Source: Hymenopus coronatus
Taxonomy: Eukaryota; Arthropoda; Insecta; Mantodea; Hymenopodidae
Assembly: GCA_030762935.1 (NCBI GenBank)
Contig: CM060881.1
Span: 101,416,001-101,480,000, forward strand
Length of the DNA stretch: 64,000 bases
Direction of reading: 5' to 3'
Shown: positions 1 to 10,390 of the stretch, piece after piece
Layout: each line of letters opens with the position of its first letter
How positions within the stretch are numbered: position 1 is the first letter of the stretch
Position numbers and translations under genes: made by a program
Notes under the pieces: model-generated
Told to the model about the DNA's origin: nothing
What the model saw: only the letters and a program-made list of their open reading frames with translations
Databases searched by the model: none

Positions 1-128
1 GTGATCTGTATGCTTCAAATATAAAAGGAAGCACCGTATACGTAGGAATGTTTATAAACACAAAGCCTTACTCATCTGCTTCAAGTGTTGTCTTGAAAAA
101 AGAGAGAAAGAAAGAAGGAAAGAAAAAC

Positions 129-858
129 CTGATGTGTTCATTCATATGACTTTCTCTACATCTCTGCAAAAAATTATTGGTAAAAAGCTTATGCTTCTAT
201 TTACTTCATGACGATTGAGAAAAAAATAGCATTGCTTCCTTGTAAATAGAAGCGAAATAAGGAGTACCATAAGTTAAATTGATAGTCAAAATCTGGTTGC
301 TATGTGACTCAAGTTCCTTTGTTTGTATGGAAAGGAATTGACAAATTCCTATATGAGAAAAGTATAACTTTTTTCAAAGCTGTAACCAATAACAAGGGAT
401 ATCTCAAAAACGATCAACTCCGCGAAAAAAAAATGTGTATGGCATAAATTGTGTGTTTTATCGTGATCTAAATTTTTTGTTTAGTAAGTTTTTGTCTATC
501 TCTTACGGTTTATCAGTTATGCAAATTTAATAAAAATCATCCTGAAAAAGAGGTCTTTTGAGGCTATTCCCAGAAATTTCAGGATATACATTTTATTTGG
601 CAAATAAATATCTTATATATAAGAGATTTTAATCAAAATCGTTACATCCATTTTTAAGAAAATAAAAATTTTCGAAATTTTTTCCATGCAAAGGTTTTTT
701 TGAAATCTGTGTGTCGCATTCTTGGAACTTAATTTTTTCCATGTAAAGGTTAGTTGTTTTTTTTTTTTTCTGAAAGTCTGCGTGTCGCATCCTTGGAACT
801 TAAATACCAAGTTTGGATTTTAACAGTCTTTTCGTTTTTGAGCTATGCTGCCCACAGT

Positions 859-909
<51 letters not shown>

Positions 910-1000
910 ATAGACAGACAGACACACACGGACGTTTTACTAAAAATTCGTTTTTTGGCTCCAGAGATTTCAAAACATGTATTTGCGGTAAATAAGGGAT
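129..1000 (+). mobile_element. Family A repeat, copy 1 (3' end missing)
   Basis: Non-coding interspersed element recognised by comparison with about 30 other copies in this window. Diagnostic blocks in order are GATGTGTTCATTC, ACTTTCTCTACATCTCTGC, AAGCTTATGCTTCTATTTAC, CAAATTCCTATATGAG, ACGATCAACTCC, TCTCTTACGGTTTATCAG, AGGCTATTCCCAGAAA, GTGTCGCATCCTTGGAA and a CA microsatellite. The copy stops after CATGTATTTGCGG, about 110 bp short of the family end, so the terminal palindrome is lost. It carries an internal tandem duplication at 679-802. No open reading frame is shared between copies, so the element is non-autonomous. A Helitron-type (DINE-1/HINE-like) nature is inferred, not proven. Confidence 0.85.
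860..930. repeat. (CA)n microsatellite within family A copy 1
   Basis: An uninterrupted CA run at about 860-907 is followed by ACAG/CA repeats. It sits exactly where other family A copies carry their shorter CA tract, so it is an expansion of the element's own central microsatellite. Short frames reading through it (His-Thr repeats) are not genes. Confidence 0.95.
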
Positions 1001-2412
1001 ACAAACAAAAAAAAAAGAAGAAAATAAAGAACCATAATATGAATCTGTGTTGCTCTTTATTGTTTTTGCTTTAACCAAGGAATCTGCGCGATAATGTGTA
1101 GAACTGGGAACAGGATAGCACTAGAACATTCTCTATTCATAGTAAGCCACCACTCTGAGAATGGGGTTTCCGTGTTTTCTTCGTGATTGTAAGCGAATTA
1201 CGAGAAAGTTTCTCTTTTACACGACTTTATTATGCATCACATCTTTTTATTACCATTTCCTTCTAAGACAAAACATAACCCTGTATATTAAATTAATGTT
1301 AGCTGATTAAGTATTAATAGAAATACATGTTAACGGTATGTAAATATATTGAGAAGATATTGTCTTAGCTTATAAGTTATTAAGTGTTGAAGATAAGAAT
1401 TGGCTGGAATGAATCTAGATGTAGCAAGGTCACTCAGAATCGCGCATGTTGTCGGCAGGTAGTCTTTTGTATTTTAGTGGGGGTAAAAACGGAAACATCT
1501 TTGTTTAAATTAAGTCCCGACTAAAGTCACGTAGGCCAATGAACTTGCGCAAAGTAAATGAAATTGGTCACGTGAGGAACTAAACAGACGAATCGTGTGA
1601 TGGGAATCAGGTGATGTCAATAAAAGCGCGAAAAATCCACCAATCTCGCAAAAGTAAAGACGTGAATGCTACAAACCTCAATTGTATATAAAAAGTAGCA
1701 AGAATCAGGGCACCACGCACTTATTTTGGAAGGCCTTGGGGGCAAGGGTAGGTCTAGACAGGACGGGAACTTAACTTTGAATTTTAGTGAGTCGCGAAAT
1801 CATTAAGTGCGGCGGACAAGTAATTAGTGAGCGGCGCGCAATTCTATTGGTTGTGATTCCAAAATAGTCTTCGGAATAATGTAAATTCGCTGGAATTAGT
1901 ACGAAATTGGTGCTAGAGGATTCTATTGGGCGTTTAGACACCCCGAAGTAACAAAGGTCAAGTATTAGAAAAATCAAACCAGCCAGTTCGCAGCAGCACA
2001 CAGAAGCTTTGAGATATGAAGTTTAATTGACTGGTTCGCCGGTAAAGCAAGTAGAGAAAGCTAAGCACCGTGCCTCTCATTATGAGATCTCCGCTAACAT
2101 CCTTGCCAGGATCCGAACCCATGCTCTACCAATCCCGTATTCCTAGTAACTATTCTATCCTTCTGCAGGAAGAGAGACCAGCCGAGCACGAGGAAGGGCA
2201 AAGCTTCATACCGGGAACCAGTCTCAAACGGTTGGCATTGTGGGTATAGTTACATTTCATAATCATCGTTTTAGAGCAGAAGGACCAGGCGACTGTTTTC
2301 GACAGTAAAACGTTTTGCGCAATGGCCAAGCGTGACATTTTTATGCAGTCATAAAGCTATTTAAATATGTTGATTATTTGTTTTCCCACAAGAGTCGTGT
2401 GCAAGACAGTAT
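1001..2412. other. Unrecognised stretch with promoter-like or LTR-like features
   Basis: No gene or known repeat was recognised. From about 1480 to 2030 the DNA is less AT-rich and holds several CCAAT/ATTGG motifs (around 1537, 1563, 1637, 1846 and 1922) and a TATA-like TATATAAAAA at 1685-1694. This could be an old solo LTR or a promoter, but no second LTR, primer site or coding region was found. A tRNA B-box-like stretch on the minus strand (GGGTTCGGATCC, about 2110-2121) may be a SINE fragment. Confidence 0.3.
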
Positions 2413-2575
2413 TTGGAAAAGTAGAGTCAGAATGAATAATGGCAGCCGGATTTGAACCATGGATCTCCCGGTCTCCACTAAGTTGCTATAACCATTGACC
2501 TACCATTACAAATGCCGACAGGACATGAAATTCCCCAACTGACTCGCATTTTCCCGATAAATACAAGAAGATTTC
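2413..2575 (-). mobile_element. SINE D, tRNA-like copy
   Basis: On the minus strand a degenerate A box is followed by an anticodon-arm-like CCGG...CCGG region and a B box (GGTTCAAATCC). It then ends in a tail related to CAGTCTGACTC. It is recognisably the same unit as those at 2633, 32490 and 44195. Mutations in the D-arm region show that it is old. Confidence 0.6.
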
Positions 2576-2632
2576 AAATTCATTTCAAATAATACACCCC
2601 AAAGTCGATTTACTATGTAGGATAAGAGTTCA

Positions 2633-2755
2633 AAAGGTAGAATCAGACTCAAAAGTTCAATTCCTTAGCGGGGATTTGAACGGCGGATTTCCCGGTCTTC
2701 GACAGGTTGCTCAAACCAGTGATCTTACATTAAATTTTCCAACTGACTCTATTTT
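2633..2755 (-). mobile_element. SINE D, second degenerate copy
   Basis: Minus-strand unit with B box GTTCAAATCCCC and the shared tail TGAACTTTTGAGTCTGATTC. It lies about 60 bp from the copy at 2413-2575 in the same orientation, so the two may be a local duplication or two insertions. Confidence 0.55.
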
Positions 2756-2992
2756 TTGAAGAATTTTAATCAGTTTATATTTGTTTTAATAAAGTTAGAA
2801 AGGTTTATCCAGTGATTCCAAACACATTATTTAAAGTTTTATTTAATTATTTTTATTTGCATCGCAATTTTTCAAAACCACTCATAAAAATTAAAATAAA
2901 ATTAGAAAAAAGTCGACCTTTCCAAATTAACACATTTGTTAGTTGTCTGGATAATATCAGCACCGCAGGTATTTCTTCTCCAAGGATATTTT

Positions 2993-3080
2993 AAATCCCT
3001 GGACCGCGTTCGAACTCGTGACCTTGACTCAGAAAACCAGCACCTATCCAAGTGAGCCACTTATCAAATCCCCAGGTAGA
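2993..3080 (-). mobile_element. tRNA-like SINE head
   Basis: On the minus strand TGGCTCACTTGG fits a Pol III A box and GAGTTCGAACGC fits a B box about 35 bp downstream, the spacing expected of a tRNA-derived SINE promoter. The acceptor arm does not fold, so it is not called as a tRNA gene. No body sequence shared with the other SINEs was seen. Confidence 0.5.
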
Positions 3081-4300
3081 TCTCCTTTATCCATTAGTTC
3101 AAACTAAGCACATTACAGTTTATTACTTAAAATGAAAAATAATTTTAAAAGTCTAACCTGATTTATGCATGTAAGGACATGCCTTTTATTTACACTTAGC
3201 AAAAACAAGCAGTTGTGACAAAGGTTCACTTCCACACATTCATAATTAGGTACTGCCTGCTGCGTATCCAGCAATTTTTCTTGTAGGGAGGGAAGCCATC
3301 AGTGAACCACAGAATATGTGAAGAAATACATGTTTATTTAAAACTTTCTTTTGAAAACAGCGAATACCATCATTTTGAGTGAAATATAAAACCAGGTACA
3401 AGTATAAATTAAAATGTTGTATCTTATTTTACACTATTTATGACTACTTATTACAATCTGCTATGCAAAATACTCATTAATGCTCATTATACAATTCTAC
3501 TTTAGCTATCGTCTTATTAAGGAATGCTATACATATATTAAAACAGTCCTAAAAACATTTCTGCTTTTTTAAGAGAAGTTTTTATTAGACACAACTGTTT
3601 TCTGTCAATATTTATGTCCTTGTGTATTGTCATTAGGGCCAATGCAGATACTCTTTCTTCTCCAATCTTATTTGAAGATGTTTGCGGTTAATTCTATTTG
3701 CTATTTGTAATTCAAAGATACTAACTAACTCACAACAACCATATCTATAAGGCGAGCGAGGTGCTACATCGCAGAGCGCCACTTTATATATAGATAAATA
3801 GATAGAGGGAGACCTTATATATGTACACCTAGAATACACAGACACGCACAATAATACATTTGAAAAGGTCTCTCTCTAGTATTCAAATGTACTCACCAGA
3901 AATGAGGCAAAGGCCTGGTATAAATCCCATCTCCCAAGCAGCGTGAACGATTAAAAGCTGTTCAGCACGTCTTTTGTCTTATACTCAACTACTGGAATAT
4001 TATCATTCCGCCAACACTTGGAAACTGGTAATCGTTGTGAATCCAGGTTGCATTGAGTACACAGCAGCACAGCGCCTGGTATACACCATTCGCGATACAG
4101 TTGTGTAGCAACAAGCTTTCACAAGTTACAAATCATATGATCAATAATCATAATCAAATACTTAACTTAAGCTTCTTCAACAACAAACTATCAATATTAA
4201 CGATACAAAACATGGTAGAGTTTGTTTTGAACTAAACCTGCCACATTCTATGTAAGTTCATTGTGATGCTGAGTAAAAAAAGTAGGTTTCTCCTCTGTTG
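3081..4300. other. Stretch with no recognised feature
   Basis: AT-rich unique-looking DNA. Short frames at 3633-3851 and 4053-4235 have no recognisable domain and no splice context that I can defend. Confidence 0.4.
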
Positions 4301-4346
4301 AGGGTCGCAGGTTCGCTCCTCGCATGCAGCAAACCTTTTTTTTTTC
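4301..4346 (+). mobile_element. Possible SINE fragment with B box and poly-T
   Basis: GGTTCGCTCC resembles a Pol III B box and is followed within about 20 bp by a run of ten T residues, which could act as a Pol III terminator. No A box is clear upstream. Confidence 0.3.
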
Positions 4347-4684
4347 CGTCTCTTAATCATGTTCATCAACACATAGCGTTATTATATATATTATGATAGT
4401 ATTATACTGCTTTTAAAGCTTTATTGTAGCAAATAGCAATATTCTGCACACGAAAGCATGTAGTGTGCAAAAAGGTGTTTCAATGTGTCAGACACGAGCA
4501 GTTGTATCTCAACGAAAAACAAAATGGAATCTATGTAGTATGAAAAAATAATCAAAATATTGTTAAGAAAACCAATGTTTTGAAACATTTTTAAGAAACC
4601 AATTATGAGCAAATTTGATTATTTTTAACTTAACACATCAATACACTCTTCACAAACCGCAACCGGAATGACCTGATATTCTCA

Positions 4685-5229
4685 GTGCCTGAACAGGTGA
4701 CATTTTCGTCCACGCGTAAGGGAAAGGTGATTTCTATCGTCCAAAAGGTTCCAATACGATGCAATTTGCAAGTCCATCATGGTCGCATACATATCGAAGG
4801 ACGGTCTAGGTGTGCTGTGGCAGCTTGAGGATACACTGAAGTGCAGTACACGGTGGTACTGATACTATTTTGATTCCCTCTGTAAGGATGAGATATCCTG
4901 ATGGAATTGTTAAATTTATGCACAGTAATCGTGCTGGCCACACATCTCGAAAGGTTTCAAATTGGTTTTCATAAAAGCAGCATATCAGAATAGTAGACTG
5001 GCCTTCCTGCTCACCAGATTTTAACCATGTTGAGAATGTGTGGACTGAGTTAAAAAGGAGGATGCGCTCCAATTTACCTGTGTGTAAAAGGCGGCTTCTG
5101 AGCACGAATTCAAGAATCCTAAGATCTTGTAGCTTCTCGTCCACATTACTTCAGGCATTTAATTTTGAATATTCCAGAAGATTGAGGGCAGTTATACGAT
5201 CTGAGGGTTCATTCAACAACCGATATTAG
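4685..5229 (+). pseudogene. Tc1-family DDE transposase remnant
   Basis: Translated in shifting plus frames, the region gives the C-terminal half of a Tc1-type transposase. A VTFS stretch comes first, then SIMV-ISKDGLGVL around 4772-4820, then a degenerate second catalytic region (about 4918-4950) where the expected Asp is replaced. From about 4985 it reads HIRIVDWPSCSPDFN, then HVENVWTELKRRM, the diagnostic block of the family ending in the third catalytic acid. The last 64 codons (5038-5229) are open; upstream there are frame changes and in-frame stops. The paired-like N-terminal DNA-binding domain was not found. No inverted repeats were located. The element is dead; family assignment is by motif. 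Confidence 0.75.
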
Positions 5230-6525
5230 AAATGTTTATTTTTGTTTTAATTTTAAGAGATAATAGTTAACTTACACAATGATTTTAGTTATTTAACACG
5301 AATGTTAGTAGAATTATGTTATTGTGTGCATAGATGGGTCAATAAATTCAAATTCCAAATTTATATTAATGCAATATTATGTTCTATTTAACCCTTCGGC
5401 CACCGTAATGTTGTTTTGTGATCTGTTTTCAGTTAATTTAACCACCTGTCAGTCATAGATAATTGTACAGCTCTTTCGTGTGCATTGTGAACTCAGCTTT
5501 TACGAAGATACACGAAGGTTTTGATCGACACATGGAATCTGGGGATGACCAATTTTTGTGTCTACGCCTATATATCGGTGGTTTATTTTTACCTCGTTCA
5601 GTTTTTCTAAGAGTCCTAAGAAATTTAACTCTTTCAGCTATAACGTAAAACCATTCGCTCAATTAACTCTTTTTATTTTTACACATTTTAAATCGAATTT
5701 TAACATGTTTCACTATTTTCTACTTTTGCTCAATACATTCTTCTTGTATATTTTTATAATGCTCGCAGTGTATGAATTTACTTGTACCTTTTCTACCACA
5801 TACATAGTAGGGATAATAAGAGAGTTCACGGACAATATATGCTTTGAGGGCCTCTGGCTGAACATAAAAACATTTTCAAAAAAAAAGGTGCGCACGTGAG
5901 CCTATGTGTCTGTGAACAGCATAACTCAAAATCGGAAAGCCCGTTAAATACCAATCTTGATATTTACTTTCAGTATCTTCCAAGGATATAACACGAAGCT
6001 ATACGTTATATGAAAAGGCATATGAATGTAACATCAGATTTTTTTAGCCTCATAATAGTTTTAAATTGTTCTTCTAGTAATATACTTGTCCATATATCTT
6101 GCGAAGCAATTTAGAATTACTCGATATACTTTCCATAAGTTGATATTCCTTCCTAATTTTAAATATCGTTCCCTGTCTTATTAAAGATGTTAGAGACAAC
6201 AGTCGCGTCCAGTGGTATTCGTAATAGGTATTGTCCGATCTTCTTTCTTTTCTTCGTCACGAAACGTATTGACATAAATAACACCTCTAGCGTGATAGTG
6301 AACAACTTAATTTTCTTTACGTACCATCACTAACAATGTGAACACAAGGCGATGCGCTGGAGAGTATTTCAGACTGTACAGCATTTTGTGACGTATGCAT
6401 TGCGTCATCGTGGTAGTTCACCGACTTTCCGCTCTGCCAGAACTTTACTGTCGGCTTTGGCCGGCTTATAAAGTTAAATATATTATTATATAAGATATGT
6501 ACGGCCCGTCACCGTCCTCTCTGTT
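5230..6525. other. Stretch with no recognised feature
   Basis: AT-rich DNA. Overlapping open frames around 5453-5899 on both strands show no domain I recognise and look like chance openings. Confidence 0.4.
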
Positions 6526-6580
6526 TACCTTTCAAGGGGGCGACTCAATTTCACTTGTGCCCCCCCTGCCTACGCCACTG
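6526..6580 (-). mobile_element. Possible DNA transposon end
   Basis: Read on the minus strand, the piece starts CAGTGGCGTAGGCAGG and runs into a G-rich stretch. CAGTGGCGTA-type ends are common in hAT-like and related elements. It abuts the family A copy at 6591. No partner end or target duplication was found. Confidence 0.35.
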
Positions 6581-6590
6581 CTGCCGTTAT

Positions 6591-7329
6591 TTTTACTTTC
6601 TCTACGCGTACTATCTACATAGTATAAAGAGAAGATATTGTAATGCACCCAAAAAAACGATACCGAGATTTTACCGGATATATATAATGAGATCCCCTTA
6701 ATCCGAAAAACAAAAGAAAACAAAACACTTTAGAAAGATTTCTATCTGTCTGTCAGTCTGGGTGTGTGTGTGTGTGTGTGTGGCTGTGTGGGCAGCATAG
6801 CTAAAAAACGAAGATTCCGTTAAAAACCAAACTTGGTATCTAAGTTCAATACCTTCCAAGGATGCGACACGAAGATTTTAAAAAATATACCACCACCCCA
6901 ACTACCCTTTACAAGGAAAAATTTAAGAAAATGTTGATTTTCTCAAAACTGGCTCTAACGATTTTGATTAATATTTCGTATTAAAGATATTTATGACAAA
7001 TATAACACATACATTTTAATTTCTGGGAATAACCTCTGAAGATATCTTTATTCTGGATGAATTTTGGAACTTTTGCATAACTGGTAAACTGTAAGAGATA
7101 GACAAAAATTTACTTAACAAAAAAAAAATGTTGAGCCCTCAAAACACACTTGATGTTATAAACATTTTTTCGTGGAGTTCACCGTTTTTGAGATATTCTT
7201 TGTTATTTGTTTCAGTTTTAAAATACTTACACTTTTCTCACACGGGAATTTGACAACTCCTGACCATACAAAGAAAGGAACACAATCACATAGAAACCAG
7301 TTTTAAAATATTTTACTATTGCTCTAGCC
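6591..7329 (-). mobile_element. Family A repeat, copy 2, first part (split by hAT)
   Basis: Minus-orientation copy beginning TTTTACTTTCTCTACGCG, with the terminal palindrome partly decayed, then a GT microsatellite (about 6763-6784) and the other family blocks in reverse order. It is interrupted at GCTCTAGCC by the hAT element and resumes at 9820. Removing the hAT and one target copy restores an uninterrupted element of about 0.9 kb. Confidence 0.9.
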
Positions 7330-7532
7330 CAGTGTTTCCCAACCTTTTGAAGTTCACGGCACCCTTGGGAATAACATTAAACACTAGGGGCACCCTTCCT
7401 TGAATTAAAAGAAAATTAAGCTTAATATGTTAATTTATTGAAATGTTATATAATAATAACGTACACCATAACATAATACAGTAAACTTTATTACAATCAC
7501 TGAGTAAAAATACATCAATAAATTTTGTTCGA

Positions 7533-9447
7533 TTAATGATTAATGCGAAACTTGTGATTGTGCTTAGAGCACAGATATGTGATGTCGGGTCTTACAGTTG
7601 ACAGTGAAACACGCAAATCATTCTCAAGGTTATTCAGTCTATTTCTTGCTTTGCATTTTATTGTTACCATAGCAGAGAAGGCTTGCTCGCATAGATAGGA
7701 TGTTGAAAAGGACAAAAGTGCTTAATTGCTTTCTTCATTAGGTTAGGGTACTCCTCTCTCCGTTGAAGCCAAAAACTAGCCACCGACTCCTCACTCTTTG
7801 TGAACTTACCTTTGAGTGTGGAATCAGCGCAAAGATCAATAAATTCATCTCGTTCGCAAGCAGTGAAATCTATTTCCTCTGCACTATCTACTAAATCAAA
7901 TGGTGAGACAACCCAGTCGAGATTCGTAGTGGAAATAATTGGAAAGTACGCATCTATTGCATCTCGCAATCTTGATAAGTGATCATAAATGCGGTCTTTC
8001 AGCTTACCCAGATCTTTATCTCCTGCCAAATTAAGAAGAGATGGAAAGTTCGACAAATCTCCTTTTTGAACTGCAGACTTCCAAGAACTAAGTTTTCTTT
8101 TAAAACCTTTCATTTTATTGGTTGAGGAGATTATTGTTTCATGTCGACCCTGCATCGAAACATTCAGTTCATTCAGCTTATGAAAATATCTGCCAGATAC
8201 GACAGTTCAAAACACCAAGAATCACTTAGTAAGAGCTCATGAAATGTGTCTTGATTTTCATCCTTAAAAAAAGTTTTTAGCTGTTCTTTAAGTTCGAGAA
8301 AACAGTTCAATACATGACCCCGCGACAACCACCTTACTTCTGTGTGAAGTAACAAAGAGGTATGAGCTGCATCCGTTGCGCGACATAACTGTTCAAAAAT
8401 TCTGCACTTTAACGGTCGAGACTGCATATAGTTCACCATTTTCACAACTTGGTTAAACACTTCAGCAAAATATTCATTACACGCTTTCACGACTAATGCC
8501 TCTCTATGCAGAAAACAGTGAGTTATAATAATGGATGGATTTTCATTGAGAGCTCTGGCAGTAAAACCTTTAATTTTCCCAGACATAGATGGTGCACCAT
8601 CTGTACATATACCACAACAGTCTTTCCATGAAAGATCATGGTCATTGAGATAGGAATTAATAGAAACGAAAATATCATGGTCTGTGGTTGTAGTCTCCAG
8701 CGGTCTACAGAACAGAAACTGTTCACTAATATCTTTTTCATCAATATATCTGATAAAACCAAGGAGTTGCGGTTTGTCACCAATATCGAGACTCTCATCT
8801 ACTTGCAAAGCAAATGTTCTATAAGTTTTTATTTTCTCCGTGACTTGTTCGTTGATATTACATGACATTTCAGATATCCTGCGGCTGATTGTGTTGTTGG
8901 GCAGAGGAACTTTCGAAATTTGATTAGCTGCTCCTTCGCCAAGTATTGTTGAAACTATAACTTGACATGCAGGGCCAATGATTTCCTCTCCAAGAGTATG
9001 AGGTTTCTTTTTTTTAGCTATCAGTTCTGCTACTTTAAATGAGGCTTCAAGAGCAGTATCACCTATGGTCAATCTCTTTACCATTCGCACAGCTGTTTTC
9101 TTCTCCCCTTCTAATATATGTGAAAAATACATTACACTTTTCTGTGACACACTAGGATGCTTTGTTGTAAGATGCCGCTTCAGTTTGCTAGGTACCATGG
9201 CCTCGTTGCCAAGTGTTTCGCCACAAACTAAACACACAGGGATAGGGTTTTCCTCGTTGTTATTCCACTTAAATCCTTACGCTAAGTAACTGTCCTGGTG
9301 TGTTCTTTTCTTTCGTTTGTCTTCTTTATGTGGTGAATTCGACGATCCGGGAGAAACTGTAAGATTTGGCTTCTTAAAGCAAGCAGTAGGAGCCGACTGT
9401 TCACTTTCACTGTCCTGGCGTTTACGTTTAACAATGAACTTATCCAT
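7533..9447 (-). pseudogene. hAT transposase, ZBED5/SCAND3-like, broken
   Basis: The reading frame can be followed from an ATG at 9447 to a stop at 7533, about 638 codons, near full length for ZBED-type hAT transposases. The N-terminus is basic. Next comes a BED zinc finger, with CLVC from about 9237 and HLTTKH downstream (Cys-x2-Cys ... His-x4-His). The catalytic core includes FALQVDES, then CGICTDGAPSM and THCFLHREAL, then TEVRWLSRG. The C-terminal dimerisation region reads SYLCEQAFSAM followed by RNRLNNLENDLRV. Three lesions are visible: a stop codon at 9277-9279 just before the finger, a one-base deletion near 8178 and a one-base deletion near 7707. Otherwise the protein is well preserved, which implies recent death or recent arrival. 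It cannot make a functional transposase as it stands. It would normally bind the element ends in the nucleus and cut and reinsert the element. Confidence 0.93.
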
Positions 9448-9479
9448 AGTTAAACACTGTGAATCAACGCGAGGAAGAC

Positions 9480-9573
9480 AACTGAAAGCGCCAAGCGGCG
9501 TACACTTTTATATATTCATCTGTCGAAGTCTCGGGAATGTTCGTGAGGAAGCGAGTAGTCTCGGGAATGTTCG
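9480..9573 (-). promoter_or_regulatory. hAT promoter: TATA, initiator and two heat-shock-element-like motifs
   Basis: On the minus strand TATATAAAAG (9514-9505) lies 31 bases upstream of the A in TCAGTT (9485-9480), the normal spacing of TATA and arthropod initiator. The transposase ATG follows at 9447. Upstream are two 17-bp direct repeats, at 9527-9543 and 9557-9573, 30 bp apart. The first contains CGGGAATGTTCGTG, which fits the heat-shock factor consensus C-nn-GAA-nn-TTC-nn-G. The second differs at the last position. Heat-shock control is inferred from motif match only. Confidence 0.6.
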
Positions 9574-9819
9574 GCAGGGTATAGCTGTAATGCCATCTGT
9601 GGGATACTAGTATAACTGAATTATTGAAATGAATCGACCGCTATCACCATCTGCCGTGCATGAGAGTAATTGATTTGACTTATTTTATTTCAAGACCTTA
9701 CAAGACTTAAGGCTTCAGTAGAAGGTATTTTTTTTTTGTTTATCTCAATATCTCGCGGCACCCCTTAGCCAATCACACGGCACCCTAGGGTGCCGGGGCA
9801 CACCGGTTGGGAACCGTTG

Positions 9820-9990
9820 CTCTAGCCTATGGTACTCCCTAATTTCCCTTCTATTAACAAGAAAGCAAGGAATAAGAAATTTGTGCCTGCTTTTTTTCCA
9901 TTAGCATGAAGTAAATGGAAGAATAAGATGTTTGATTATAAGTTATGGCAAATATATGGAGAAAGTCATGTGAATGAAACACATTAGATT
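9820..9990 (-). mobile_element. Family A repeat, copy 2, second part
   Basis: Continuation of the copy split by the hAT. It contains GCCTATGGTACTCCC, AAGCAAGGAATAAG and the end block GAGAAAGTCATGTGAATG ... ACACATTAG. It is followed directly by a SINE A copy in the same orientation. Confidence 0.9.
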
Positions 9991-9992
9991 TT

Positions 9993-10215
9993 TTTTATAA
10001 TATTTAACGCCTGCTTTAACTACCGTGGCACGCACACGATGACACTGTTGATACATAAAATGAAGATGGAGCACCGGTGAAATGTAATGGCGGGGGAAAC
10101 CTGAGAACCCGGAGGAAACCCGTCTCTTCACCGCTTTGGACCTACACAAATCCCTCATGCAGTCGCTTGGGATCCAACCCACATAGGTGAGAAGTTTTGC
10201 AGCATCTAATGTCAC
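9993..10215 (-). mobile_element. SINE A copy
   Basis: Starts with a poly-T (the SINE tail on this strand) and AACGCCTGCTTTAACTACC. It then has GATGGAGCACCGGTG, GGGGGAAACCTGAGAACC and CCGCTTTGGACC, the shared body of this family, and a degenerate tRNA-like head around 10165-10215. It abuts the family A end. Confidence 0.8.
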
Positions 10216-10390
10216 ATTTAATTTTGGAGGACAATGCCATATATTCTGAATAATCAGACTTTTCTGCAATCCAAACTAAACGGTTTTTGTTTCAACAGGA
10301 ATCACAATATGCCTTTTCCATATTTCAACTGTATGTTCTGCAATAGAATACGCAGGTAACATATGGTACTCAAAATTCAGTAGGAAAAAA

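Larger units (their letters stand above)
7330..9819 (-). mobile_element. Complete hAT element, Buster-like, with 8-bp target duplication
   Basis: The element is bounded by imperfect terminal inverted repeats: CAGTGTTTCCCAACC at 7330, and CAACGGTTCCCAACC read inward from 9819. Subterminal GGCACCCT blocks are shared by both ends. It is flanked by an exact 8-bp duplication, CTCTAGCC, at 7322-7329 and 9820-9827. The duplication has TA at its centre, as described for the Buster branch of hAT. Length is 2,490 bp, and the transposase occupies the minus strand. It sits inside family A copy 2, so it is younger than that copy. Both boundaries are seen directly; the Buster assignment is by target-site form and the ZBED-type transposase. 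Confidence 0.95.

Noticed and set aside
754..1074. Open frames with long His-Thr runs
   Set aside because: They are translations of the CA microsatellite and surrounding family A repeat; the frame is not kept in other copies.
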